DNA of 54,396 nucleotides from Leptospira sp. (GTDB lineage Bacteria > Spirochaetota > Leptospiria > Leptospirales > Leptospiraceae): contig JAPZRK010000103.1 of the NCBI GenBank assembly GCA_027531445.1, forward strand, positions 1-54,396, read 5' to 3'. The notes beneath the pieces are model-generated. The model had not been told where the DNA came from. It saw only the letters and a list, made by a program, of their open reading frames with translations, and ran no database searches. Both the position numbers and the translations under genes were made by a program. This document shows positions 24,576 to 32,264 of the stretch, one piece after another; within the stretch, counting starts at the first letter, position 1, and every line of letters begins with the position of its first letter.

Positions 24576-25466
24576 TTATAAATTTGGACTTTGGCTCCTA
24601 ATTTTTTCAATATTTTTCAACACATTCTGATAAGATGTGTTTTCATTTAGATTCTCTTTGATGGCTCCATTTGTATGCATCTCTTCCATCATCCCTTTGA
24701 TTCGCACATATTCTGAGCTGGCAAGGTCAACTTTGCCGATTTGGTATAAAAAATTGGCACGTGCAAATCTTGCTGGTATGTTATATGGTTCCATTTTTAA
24801 AATTTGATCCAAAAGTTGGAAAGCATCATTTACTTCATCATAGCCGGCATTTACTTTTCCAGACCATCCTTCCCCTTTTAATGAGGAATCAAAATAAATA
24901 AGTGCCAATTGAAATGGGAACCGTGTGTCTTTCCCGTCGAGTCTGGCCAATTGTTTAAAGAGAGAAATTGCTCGTTTTCGCCTTTCGGGTTCCCAACCCA
25001 TATCTTTGGAAGCATTTGCAAATGCCAAGGCTGATTCGTATATCAACTGTTTGTCGAGTTTACCAATAGCCATTGCCTTTTCAAAATAAGGAAGTGCGGA
25101 CTCAAAATTATGTATTTCATAATTTTGCTGTTTCATTTCTTCGCCGATTGCTTCGTTATAGTATTTGGATCCAACCTCAAAAGAACCAGATCTCATATAG
25201 CCACGGGCGATCTTCCATGCAAGCGCCGATGCCTGGTTTGATTTTTGAACCATTTTTCGAATCTTTAGATCCATTTCTTCGATTTCGGCTTCTTCCAGTG
25301 CGAGTTTTTCCGACCACTGCACAAGATCCTTTTCGGAGGGAGCTTTCGATACATTCTTCTTATCCCACCGAGATTTGGTAAGATTTTGCCATACATCGCA
25401 TGATGCGAGTGGGAAAAGCAGGAGCAACCAGAGGAAAGGTAACCAATTCTGCATTTTTCTTCTCAT
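24576..25466 (-). CDS. TPR-repeat lipoprotein
   Basis: The 296-residue protein begins with basic residues, a hydrophobic run and the lipobox LASC (Cys about 23), so it should be lipid-anchored. The remainder is helical with TPR-like repeats: SALAWKIARGYMRSGSFEVGS, FESALPYFEKAMAIGKLDK and IPARFARANFLYQIGKVDLA each show the small/aromatic spacing of TPR helices. The proximal region contains a Glu/Lys-rich stretch that may form a coiled coil. TPR lipoproteins act as assembly or protein-binding factors at the envelope; no partner can be named. It lies upstream of dprA on the same strand and divergent from rimI. Confidence 0.82.
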   Translation of the reverse strand: MRRKMQNWLPFLWLLLLFPLASCDVWQNLTKSRWDKKNVSKAPSEKDLVQWSEKLALEEAEIEEMDLKIRKMVQKSNQASALAWKIARGYMRSGSFEVGSKYYNEAIGEEMKQQNYEIHNFESALPYFEKAMAIGKLDKQLIYESALAFANASKDMGWEPERRKRAISLFKQLARLDGKDTRFPFQLALIYFDSSLKGEGWSGKVNAGYDEVNDAFQLLDQILKMEPYNIPARFARANFLYQIGKVDLASSEYVRIKGMMEEMHTNGAIKENLNENTSYQNVLKNIEKIRSQSPNL

Positions 25467-25517
25467 ATTGCTCTAAATTAGTTTCAATATAGTGCCTGGC
25501 TAGAAAAAAATGAGATT

Positions 25518-25946
25518 ATGTCTCCTAGTTTCCAACAGATTTCAGAGGAACAGCTACCCGAGCTAGTGGAATGGGAAAAGCTCTGTTTTCCGAATGATCC
25601 TTGGTCGGACAAAATGTTGCGAACCCATCTGGAATTTCATGCGGGTTATGTGTGTTTAGATTCTGTAGTTAAAGGATATGCACTTATTTGCGAAACACCC
25701 TGGGAGGTCGAAATCTTCCGAATCGCCACAATTCCCACCTTTACTAGATTAGGTGTTTCAACATCTTTATTAAACCATTTGTTTACAATTTTTCCAAAAA
25801 AAGATTTTTTTTTGGAAGTGAAAGAACAGAACAAAGCGGCGTTCACGCTTTACAAAAAAGTCGGTTTCGAAGAACTAGAAACCAGAAAAAATTATTATCC
25901 TGATGGATCTACAGCAGTCATAATGACAAGGAAAACAATATCATGA
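25518..25946 (+). CDS. rimI: GNAT-family ribosomal-protein-alanine N-acetyltransferase-like
   Basis: The 142-residue protein is RimI-like: QLPELVEWEKLCFPNDPWS at the N-terminus is the RimI/Naa10-type opening with its 'PW' pair. RIATIPTFTRLGVSTSLLNHLF is the acetyl-CoA-binding Gln/Arg-x-x-Gly-x-Gly/Ala region, here in a relaxed form. LEVKEQNKAAFTLYKKVGFEELETRKNYY is the conserved C-terminal block. RimI acetylates the N-terminal Ala of ribosomal protein S18; other GNAT targets are possible. The acetyl-CoA loop departs from the usual RxxGxG (it reads RLGVST), which lowers confidence in the exact activity. It overlaps the following SDR gene by four bases. Confidence 0.78.
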   Translation: MSPSFQQISEEQLPELVEWEKLCFPNDPWSDKMLRTHLEFHAGYVCLDSVVKGYALICETPWEVEIFRIATIPTFTRLGVSTSLLNHLFTIFPKKDFFLEVKEQNKAAFTLYKKVGFEELETRKNYYPDGSTAVIMTRKTIS

Positions 25947-26716
25947 AAAACGCATATGTAACGGGAGCCTCACAAGGCATCGGAAAGGAATTCGCAAGGG
26001 CATTAGCAAAAGAATACAATGTATTCTTAGTATCAAGATCACAAAGCGATTTAAACTCAGCAATCGCCGAACTTGAACCGATGTCCAAGGGAATGTTAAA
26101 ATCAATCTCCTTAGATCTTTCGAAAAAAAAAGGACAAGAAGAGTTCTCTGAAATCTTAAAGAAAGATCCTGACTTCGAGCTACTTGTGAACAATGCAGGA
26201 TTTGGAACGGTTGGTGAATTTGCAACTTTGGATCTGGAACGTGAGCTGGAAGAAATCAATTTGAATGTTAAAGCACTTGTTACATTCTCTCACGTTGCAA
26301 TCAATGCATTCAAAAAAAGAAAAAAAGGTTTTATCATCAATGTTGCTTCCATCGCAGGATTTTTGCCTGCACCAGGTAGTGCGACTTATGCGGCAACAAA
26401 AGCCTATGTAAAATCGTTCACAGAAGCTATACATGAAGAAGCAAGCCCGTATGGTATCTACGTGCAATCCCTTTGCCCTGGACTCACCCATTCTGACTTC
26501 CATCAAAGAGCGGGAATAGAAAAATCAAAATATCCAAATATCATGTGGCAGACAGCAAGTGAAGTCGTTGAAGAATCGTTGAACGCCTTACGCAGTAACT
26601 CAGCTGTTTGTATTACAGGCACAATCAACCAAGGGCTCGTTGGTCTTACTGGTATTTTGCCAAGATCCTGGGTTCGAAAAACCGCCGCAAGATTTATGGA
26701 ATCAAGCGAGAAATAA
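25943..26716 (+). CDS. Short-chain dehydrogenase/reductase (SDR)
   Basis: The 257-residue protein is a classical SDR. The cofactor motif is TGASQGIGKEFA near residue 7. The NNAGFG motif is intact. The active site has Ser in INVASIAGFLP and Tyr-x-x-x-Lys in YAATKAYVKSF; the downstream PG motif is CPGLTHSDFH. The sequence most resembles the family of NAD(P)-dependent SDRs near DltE and fatty-acid or steroid reductases; the substrate is unknown. The ATGA overlap with rimI and the three-base gap to the DUF445 gene indicate one transcript. Confidence 0.9.
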   Translation: MKNAYVTGASQGIGKEFARALAKEYNVFLVSRSQSDLNSAIAELEPMSKGMLKSISLDLSKKKGQEEFSEILKKDPDFELLVNNAGFGTVGEFATLDLERELEEINLNVKALVTFSHVAINAFKKRKKGFIINVASIAGFLPAPGSATYAATKAYVKSFTEAIHEEASPYGIYVQSLCPGLTHSDFHQRAGIEKSKYPNIMWQTASEVVEESLNALRSNSAVCITGTINQGLVGLTGILPRSWVRKTAARFMESSEK

Positions 26717-26719
26717 TCC

Positions 26720-28042
26720 ATGGATGTTGCAAAACTTGACGCATGGTATCGTAAATCACTCGTCGTATTTTCGATATTTGCGGGGATCGCCCAAGTTTAT
26801 TGGGAAGGGAATATTTGGGTCAACGCTTGTTTTGTGGTTCTTATGGCAGGTGTGGTTGGCTATTTTACAAATTTTCTTGCGATCAAAATGTTATTCCAAC
26901 CCAAACATGGAACAGTGTTGGGTTGGGCGGGGCTTGTTCCCAAAAACAAACCGAAAATTGCAAAATCACTTGGCGAAAGCATTCAAACCAATTTACTTCA
27001 TCCAGACATCATACTTGCATACATTTACGAAAGGAACTTAGTTGAGTCAGGCCTTCAAAAGATTGCAAAGGAAATCGATGAGGCCTTACATAATGACGAT
27101 ATTCGTGAAATACTTGTCACAAAAATCATCACCTTACTCAAAGAACGTGGTCCAGAAATCTTAGAAGTTATTTTTGACTTTTCCGAAGAAACGATCAAAA
27201 AAATGGCATCACGTCCAGAAGAAGTCCAAAAGTTATGGATCTATACCCGTAACAAACTCATGGACTATCTCACCGAACAGACCAACCGAGAAGAAATCGG
27301 CAACCAACTTCGCGTTTTACTTCTCGAAGAGATGCCAAAACTTGCGAATATGTTAAACGAAGGTCTAGAAGAATACCTTCGTAGTCGAAATACTCTTGGT
27401 AAAATAGGAATCGGAGTAAAAAAGATTTTTTCATTCAATGACGAAGCCATTCGTGAATTATTAGAAAGATTTGTCCAAGATCCTGAGACATCAGGACAGT
27501 TTATGAAACTTATGGATGATGCCATGGGTAGACTCCAGGACAGACTCAACTCCAAAGAAACACAAGATTTTATCACGGCAAAGATTTCTGATTGGCTTTC
27601 CGCAAGCGGGGATTATGCGAGACAAAACCTATTGCCTACAGGTATCGAACGTTTACAAAACTATTTAGATGACCCAAATAACTGGGAAGAGATCGATAAA
27701 AATTTTCTCCGTGCTATGGACTGGGTGATCCGTCGCCTGCTTGAGTTTATGAATAGCGATGAAGGGAAGGAATACTTAAAAAAGAATATTGAAAAGTTTG
27801 TCCATAAAATCAATGTCACAGCATTGGTTGAAGAACGTGTAATGGAACTTGATACCGATGAACTTGAAAAAATGATTTTGGATAACACTGGTGGAAATCT
27901 TGTCGTCATACAATTTTTAGGCGGAATTCTGGGAATGATTGCAGGCCTGATACAGGTGCATATTTACTTTGCACTGCCTGTTGGTGCGCTGATCGGGATC
28001 ACCTACTACGCCCATGCTCGAAACAAACGAAAATTTGGTTGA
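26720..28042 (+). CDS. DUF445-family membrane protein
   Basis: The 440-residue protein has the DUF445 opening: two hydrophobic segments, then GYFTNFLAIKMLFQP and GWAGLVPKNKPKIAKSLGE. A long helical, charged middle of about 320 residues (likely coiled coil) follows, and a C-terminal hydrophobic segment (FLGGILGMIAGLIQVHIYF) closes the hairpin. DUF445 proteins are inner-membrane proteins of unknown function. The gene is intact, ending with TGA at 28040-28042. Its last about 235 bases are duplicated, with one 67-base deletion, about 1.6 kb downstream at 29391-29565, beyond the DUF4143 ATPase gene. Confidence 0.88.
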   Translation: MDVAKLDAWYRKSLVVFSIFAGIAQVYWEGNIWVNACFVVLMAGVVGYFTNFLAIKMLFQPKHGTVLGWAGLVPKNKPKIAKSLGESIQTNLLHPDIILAYIYERNLVESGLQKIAKEIDEALHNDDIREILVTKIITLLKERGPEILEVIFDFSEETIKKMASRPEEVQKLWIYTRNKLMDYLTEQTNREEIGNQLRVLLLEEMPKLANMLNEGLEEYLRSRNTLGKIGIGVKKIFSFNDEAIRELLERFVQDPETSGQFMKLMDDAMGRLQDRLNSKETQDFITAKISDWLSASGDYARQNLLPTGIERLQNYLDDPNNWEEIDKNFLRAMDWVIRRLLEFMNSDEGKEYLKKNIEKFVHKINVTALVEERVMELDTDELEKMILDNTGGNLVVIQFLGGILGMIAGLIQVHIYFALPVGALIGITYYAHARNKRKFG

Positions 28043-28050
28043 AATAACGA
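27809..28050 (+). repeat. Left copy of a direct repeat flanking the DUF4143 gene
   Basis: This is the 3' end of the DUF445 gene plus eight bases past its stop. It aligns base for base with 29391-29565, apart from a 67-base segment (27885-27951 or equivalent) missing from the right copy. ACA occurs at both edges of that segment. Six substitutions are visible in 175 aligned bases, including TGA here versus TAA in the right copy. Confidence 0.93.
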
Positions 28051-28098
28051 TTATTTAACCTTGATATTTAGGAGTCAAACTACCAAAATGGAAGGTAA

Positions 28099-29355
28099 AT
28101 GGACTTTTTCCTTCCCAGAATACTAGAATCTCGCATCAAAAAGGCGGCGGCATCCTTTCCAGTCATTCTCATCGTGGGAGCAAGGCAAACCGGGAAAACG
28201 AGCCTTATCCAGAACCTACTTGGATCACAGGCAAAAACTTACACATTCGATCCCGTTCAGGATCTTTACCAAGCACGAAAAGATCCTGATCTTTTTCTGG
28301 ATCAGATTGGTTTCCCCGTATTTTTAGACGAAATCCAATTTGCACCGGAAATTCTCGCCGCCATCAAACGAAGAGTTGATGTTCACAAAAAACCTGGGAT
28401 GTACTACCTCTCGGGATCGCAGAATTTTGCTGTAATGAGATCCATCAAAGAGTCATTAGCTGGCCGAGTCTTTCTTGAGGAATTGTATCCCTTGTCTCAG
28501 CGAGAAATTCAATCGCAAACAAAAGAAGAGAGCTTTATCACTGCTTGGCTTTCTTCGGAAGGGAACTTAGATCTAGGAAAATTCGAGAGAGAACATCCTG
28601 AACCAAAAGAAAATGAGTCCTCTATCCTCGAAATATTATGGAGGGGAGGCTTTCCAGGCCTAATCCAAGTTGATGATGCTCTTTTACCTAGTTACTTCCA
28701 ATCTTACCTACAGACTTATATAGAAAGAGACATTCGAAGTTTAGCAGATTTACATTCGTATCAAGACTTTGGAAAATTCATCCAACTTCTCGCTTCCAAG
28801 TCTGCCAAAGAAATGAATGAAAATGAGTTAGGGCGAGAACTTGGAATTCACCGTAAAACAGCCGTATCATGGAAACAACTCGCAAAGAATAGTTTTATCT
28901 GGATTGAAGTACCAGCTTTTCATGGTAACACCACAAAACGTATTTCTAGCAAAAAAAAAGAATATTTGTTCGACACAGGTATGTTATGTAACCTTCTAAG
29001 GCTGCCATCCCCGATGAGTCTCATTGGTCATCCAGAATACGGTTTTATCTTTGAAACCTACGTCTTTATGGAGATCTATAAGTCTTTGCGAAGTTTGCCC
29101 CTACTTCCTGGCATTTCGCATTATAGATCACATGGAGGAGCAGAAGTAGATCTGATATTAGAATATGCAGGAAAATTTTTCCCAATCGAAATTAAAGCAA
29201 AAAGTAACCCCGATGGAAATGATGCCAAAGGAATTCATTCATTCGTGACTACTTTCCCTCAAAATTCATATGCAAGCGGTATTATATTTTCCAATTGCAA
29301 AATCCCCTATAAAATAGGGGAGAATGTCTGGACTGTTCCCTACTGGTATATCTAA
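28099..29355 (+). CDS. AAA-type ATPase with C-terminal DUF4143 domain
   Basis: The 418-residue protein has a P-loop near residue 27 (VGARQTGKTSLIQNL), a Walker B FPVFLDEIQFAPE, and a sensor-like YYLSGSQNFAVM. Then comes LAGRVFLEELYPLSQREI, all typical of the archaeal-type/DUF4143 ATPases common in bacteria and archaea. Residues about 220-265 look like a winged helix (ELGRELGIHRKTAVSWKQLAK). The C-terminal DUF4143 part resembles a PD-(D/E)XK nuclease fold: HGGAEVDLILEYAGKFFPIEIKAKS has the acidic D ... E-x-K pattern. These ATPases are often strain-variable and of unknown role. An AAGG site precedes the ATG at 28099. The gene sits exactly between two direct copies of the DUF445 gene's 3' end, suggesting recent gain. 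Confidence 0.9.
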   Translation: MDFFLPRILESRIKKAAASFPVILIVGARQTGKTSLIQNLLGSQAKTYTFDPVQDLYQARKDPDLFLDQIGFPVFLDEIQFAPEILAAIKRRVDVHKKPGMYYLSGSQNFAVMRSIKESLAGRVFLEELYPLSQREIQSQTKEESFITAWLSSEGNLDLGKFEREHPEPKENESSILEILWRGGFPGLIQVDDALLPSYFQSYLQTYIERDIRSLADLHSYQDFGKFIQLLASKSAKEMNENELGRELGIHRKTAVSWKQLAKNSFIWIEVPAFHGNTTKRISSKKKEYLFDTGMLCNLLRLPSPMSLIGHPEYGFIFETYVFMEIYKSLRSLPLLPGISHYRSHGGAEVDLILEYAGKFFPIEIKAKSNPDGNDAKGIHSFVTTFPQNSYASGIIFSNCKIPYKIGENVWTVPYWYI

Positions 29356-29390
29356 AAGTCAAATTTGAAATCCTATCAAACGTATGTTTG

Positions 29391-29565
29391 ATCAATGTCA
29401 CGGCATTGGTTGAAGAACGTGTAATGGAACTTGATACCGATGAACTTGAAAAAATGATTTTGGATAACAGGTGCATATTTACTTTGCACTGCCTGTCGGT
29501 GCGCTGATCGGGATCACCTACGACGCCCATGCCCGAAACAAAGGAAAATTTGGTTAAAATAACGA
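29391..29565 (+). pseudogene. Remnant copy of the DUF445 gene 3' end (right direct repeat)
   Basis: The sequence from ATCAATGTCAC to the region around TTAAAATAACGA repeats 27809-28050 with about 97 percent identity over the aligned 175 bases, minus a 67-base internal segment that shifts the reading frame and removes the membrane segment. It has no start codon of its own for a full protein. The terminal stop is TAA where the intact gene has TGA. The rest of the 334-base gap between the ATPase and TRL genes (29566-29689) holds no gene; only an AGGAG ribosome site for the next CDS is evident. Confidence 0.9.
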
Positions 29566-29689
29566 ATAACGCCGTTCTCTTATGTCAAAAACCAGAAAAA
29601 GTTAGGTGTTTTCCGTAAAGAAAGGGTTGCCAACATTTCACTTTCTCATTTTGTTAGTTTATTAAAAAAATATCCATCAGGAGAACCAG

Positions 29690-30043
29690 ATGTTTAAAAA
29701 AATCTCTTTCGTTATGGCATTAGTTGCCGTAATATTCACTGCTAATTGTGGCACGCTCATCAACAACTTCAGCGCACAACGAGGACTTCACGGCTTCGAC
29801 CATAACGGTTCATTATTTACAAGCACAAGCAGATCAGAAGCGACTTCTGACAACATCGGTCCAAAAAAAGGACAGGCTTGCCAATCAATGTTCCTTTTCA
29901 CAGCTGTAGCAGTTGGTGATGCATCTCTTCCAGAAGCTCGTCGTGCTGGCGGTATTTCTAAAGTGAATCATATCACTTATGACAAAACACGTGTTCTTGG
30001 CCTTCTTTATATGAAAGATTGTATCACTGTATACGGAGAATAA
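29690..30043 (+). CDS. TRL-like lipoprotein
   Basis: The 117-residue protein has a basic start, a hydrophobic run and a lipobox-like FTANC (Cys about 20). The mature part fits the TRL-like family: GPKKGQACQSMFLFTAVAVG, GDASLPEARRAGGISKVNHI, and a terminal YGE preceded by a Cys (KDCITVYGE). These small envelope proteins have no known biochemical function. AGGAG lies about seven bases before the ATG. The next gene, two bases downstream, is a paralogue. Confidence 0.83.
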   Translation: MFKKISFVMALVAVIFTANCGTLINNFSAQRGLHGFDHNGSLFTSTSRSEATSDNIGPKKGQACQSMFLFTAVAVGDASLPEARRAGGISKVNHITYDKTRVLGLLYMKDCITVYGE

Positions 30044-30045
30044 GA

Positions 30046-30384
30046 ATGAGCCAACGCTTAAAAAATCTCGTGAGAGCATTCTCACTCTTAATCATTGCCT
30101 TCGCAATGACTGCATGTGTTACGAACCCGATACCACTTGCACTTTATGGCAATTATAAAGGCTCACTCCATGTGTTTCCTGAAAAAATTGGCCCAAAAAT
30201 GGGAAAATCTTGTTACACTCACTTTGGCATTGGAACTTTACCACTCTTCCTGATTGGAGATGGTAGTGTCAAATCTGCGGCTGATAACGGTAGTATCACA
30301 AAAATTGCACTCGTTGACTTTGAGCAGGAAAGTATCCTCACTGGTATTTATGCTCGTACATGCATCGTAGTATACGGCGAATAA
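30046..30384 (+). CDS. TRL-like lipoprotein, tandem paralogue
   Basis: The 112-residue protein starts at the ATG at 30046, with GGAG inside the end of the preceding gene. Its signal ends at MTAC (Cys about 25). It shares with its neighbour the block IGPKMGKSCYTHFGIGTLPLF, the GDGSVKSAADNGSITKIALVD segment and the terminal RTCIVVYGE. Identity outside these blocks is low, so the pair duplicated long ago or was paired in the ancestor. The two are co-transcribed and terminated by the hairpin at 30423. Confidence 0.83.
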   Translation: MSQRLKNLVRAFSLLIIAFAMTACVTNPIPLALYGNYKGSLHVFPEKIGPKMGKSCYTHFGIGTLPLFLIGDGSVKSAADNGSITKIALVDFEQESILTGIYARTCIVVYGE

Positions 30385-30422
30385 TTTAATACAAATATTC
30401 GTTAGTTAAATTTTTTGTTTCT

Positions 30423-30458
30423 AAAAAGGATTCTTGGTAAAACAAGGATCCTTTTTTT
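30423..30458 (+). terminator. Rho-independent terminator after the TRL-like pair
   Basis: AAAAAGGATTCTTG (30423-30436) pairs with CAAGGATCCTTTTT (30443-30456) with one mismatch, followed by T residues. It lies about 40 bases past the TRL stop. Confidence 0.78.
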
Positions 30459-30714
30459 ATGGACAATCCAACCTTTTGCCCACCATTTCTTCTTCGAAAA
30501 TAGAGAAGTATAAACCTCCTAATGATTGCTAAACAGATAACCTCTACAAAATCATCGTCCTAGTTTATAAGTTAGGATAAAAAATGAGCACTACTTTATT
30601 TTAAAATTCAAAACTGAAGGACTGACTTTTATTGACAAAAACATTTTCGATCGAGACTTTTCCAACGAGTGGATAGTCTGTAAAGAAAGAAATAGAAAGG
30701 AGTATAAAAAAGCA
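30459..30714 (+). other. AT-rich intergenic leader of the isocitrate dehydrogenase gene
   Basis: I see no gene here. It should contain the icd promoter. A perfect TTGACA at 30632-30637 is the best -35 candidate, but the hexamer 17 bases on (GACTTT) is a poor -10. AAGGAG about 12 bases before the ATG at 30715 is the likely ribosome site. Confidence 0.4.
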
Positions 30715-32169
30715 ATGATCAAGATAGCAACCGCTAAGGGTGATGGGATCGGTCCTGAAATTATGGACGCAGTTATCAAAATATTTAAGTCAGCAGAAGT
30801 TCCCATTGAATTTGTTCCCATCGACATGGGTAAGTACATGTATGATAAAGGTTTTAGTACGGGGATGACTCCCGAAGCTAAGTCCACCATCGAAACATTG
30901 GGGATTCTTTTTAAAGGACCGATGGAAACACCAAAAGGCAAAGGTGTAAAAAGTATCAATGTTACAGCAAGGAAAGTTTGGAATACTTACGCCAATAAAC
31001 GAGTATTTCGATCTCTCAACGGAGTAGACACTGTCTTTAGTCGGGCAGGTATTCCTATCGATATCACAATCGTTCGAGAAAACATTGAGGATACTTATGG
31101 CGGGATTGAACACATGCTCACACATGATGTGGCCTTGTGTAGAAGGTTTATCACACGCCCAGGCTCATTGCAAGTTCATCATTATGCATTTAAAATGGCT
31201 CAAAAAAAAGGGGCAAAAAAAGTAACCTGCGGCCATAAAGCCAACATTATGAAGATCACCGATGGCCTCTTTTTAGAAACATTTTATGAAGTAGCTAAGG
31301 AATACCCTGATATCGTAGCTAACGATGTGATCGTCGATGATTTAGCGATGAAGCTAGTTGTAAAGCCCGGAGAATTTGACGTGGTTGTTCTTCCAAATTT
31401 GCAAGGAGATATCATCTCTGATCTTTGCGCTGGATTGGTTGGTGGATTGGGATTTGCACCATCTGCTAACATTGGCGATAACATATCTATCTTTGAAGCA
31501 GTGCATGGAACCGCACCGGACATTGCGGGAAAAGGGATCGCCAATCCTACTGCATTACTTTTAAGCGGGATCATGATGCTAAGACATGTCGGGCTCTTGG
31601 ATCGTGCGGCATCCATTGAAAATGCGTTACTTTATACACTTGAACAGGGGGCACACACTTCCGACTTCGGGAAACCAGGCACTCAATCTTTGAGCACAAA
31701 TGATTATGCGGAAGCCATCATTGGCAATCTTGGGAAACAACCTGTACATTCAACACCAGTAACAAGCGCAAAGGACCAGATAACATTTGCACCACCAACT
31801 CCGCTCACAAAGAATCGAATTCTGGAATCACCGAAACAAAAAGGTGAAATCATAGGAGTAGATTTTTTTGTTGAGAGCGATGAACAACCGACAGCCGTCG
31901 CACAGACATTTGAACAAAGCTTAACAGATTCCTTTCAATTGCAATTGATCAGCAATCGTGGCACCCAGGTGTGGCCAACTGGATCGCTTTTTACCGAGTG
32001 TATGAATCAATACCGAGTTCGGGTGATGAGTAAAGATGAAAAGGCAGTCACACAATCAAACATTTGGAGTGAAGTCATACGTGTATCTGAAAAATTGAAG
32101 ATCTGTTCCGTTGAAATGCTAATGACCTATGATGGGAAAAAATCTTTTTCTCTAGCTCAAGGTCAATAA
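30715..32169 (+). CDS. icd: Isocitrate dehydrogenase (Thermus/Rickettsia-type, about 484 residues)
   Basis: The enzyme oxidatively decarboxylates isocitrate to 2-oxoglutarate in the TCA cycle. FRSLNGVDTVFSRAG contains the Ser-x-Asn isocitrate-binding pattern rather than the Arg-rich loop of isopropylmalate dehydrogenase. REN(I/V)EDTYGGIEH, KANIMKITDGLF, and NLQGDIISDLCAGLVGGLG carry substrate and Mg2+ ligands. At the cofactor loop, HGTAPDIAGKG has Asp269-Ile270 where NADP enzymes (E. coli numbering 344-345) have Lys-Tyr. This favours NAD+ over NADP+. The C-terminal about 140 residues (after a Thr/Pro-rich linker near 345-375) form the extra domain seen in Thermus-type enzymes. The gene is monocistronic between two terminators. 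Confidence 0.92.
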   Translation: MIKIATAKGDGIGPEIMDAVIKIFKSAEVPIEFVPIDMGKYMYDKGFSTGMTPEAKSTIETLGILFKGPMETPKGKGVKSINVTARKVWNTYANKRVFRSLNGVDTVFSRAGIPIDITIVRENIEDTYGGIEHMLTHDVALCRRFITRPGSLQVHHYAFKMAQKKGAKKVTCGHKANIMKITDGLFLETFYEVAKEYPDIVANDVIVDDLAMKLVVKPGEFDVVVLPNLQGDIISDLCAGLVGGLGFAPSANIGDNISIFEAVHGTAPDIAGKGIANPTALLLSGIMMLRHVGLLDRAASIENALLYTLEQGAHTSDFGKPGTQSLSTNDYAEAIIGNLGKQPVHSTPVTSAKDQITFAPPTPLTKNRILESPKQKGEIIGVDFFVESDEQPTAVAQTFEQSLTDSFQLQLISNRGTQVWPTGSLFTECMNQYRVRVMSKDEKAVTQSNIWSEVIRVSEKLKICSVEMLMTYDGKKSFSLAQGQ

Positions 32170-32174
32170 TATGT

Positions 32175-32210
32175 AAGCATTTTTACATTATAATGTAAAA
32201 ATGCTTTTTT
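32175..32210. terminator. Perfect-stem terminator between icd and the topoisomerase B gene
   Basis: AAGCATTTTTACATT (32175-32189) and AATGTAAAAATGCTT (32192-32206) are exact complements separated by two bases, followed by T residues on the plus strand. The complement side has only a short A/T flank, so it mainly stops icd. It sits 55 bases before the 3' end of the convergent gene. Confidence 0.85.
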
Positions 32211-32264
32211 ATTCTATCCGAGTCGTATTGTTTACGTGCCTAGCTTGCAAAACTAAAAGAACGA

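Noticed and set aside
29304..29320. Inverted repeat CCCCTAT-AAA-ATAGGGG near the end of the DUF4143 ATPase gene
   Set aside because: It lies in the coding frame (KIPYKIGEN region) with no T-run after it; probably chance codon use.
29282..29530. Minus-strand ORF across the ATPase end and the repeat
   Set aside because: Shadow of the DUF445 remnant and ATPase coding DNA; no ribosome site and no family match.
30385..30714. tRNA or small RNA gene in the icd upstream gap
   Set aside because: No cloverleaf or stable structured RNA other than the terminator could be seen.
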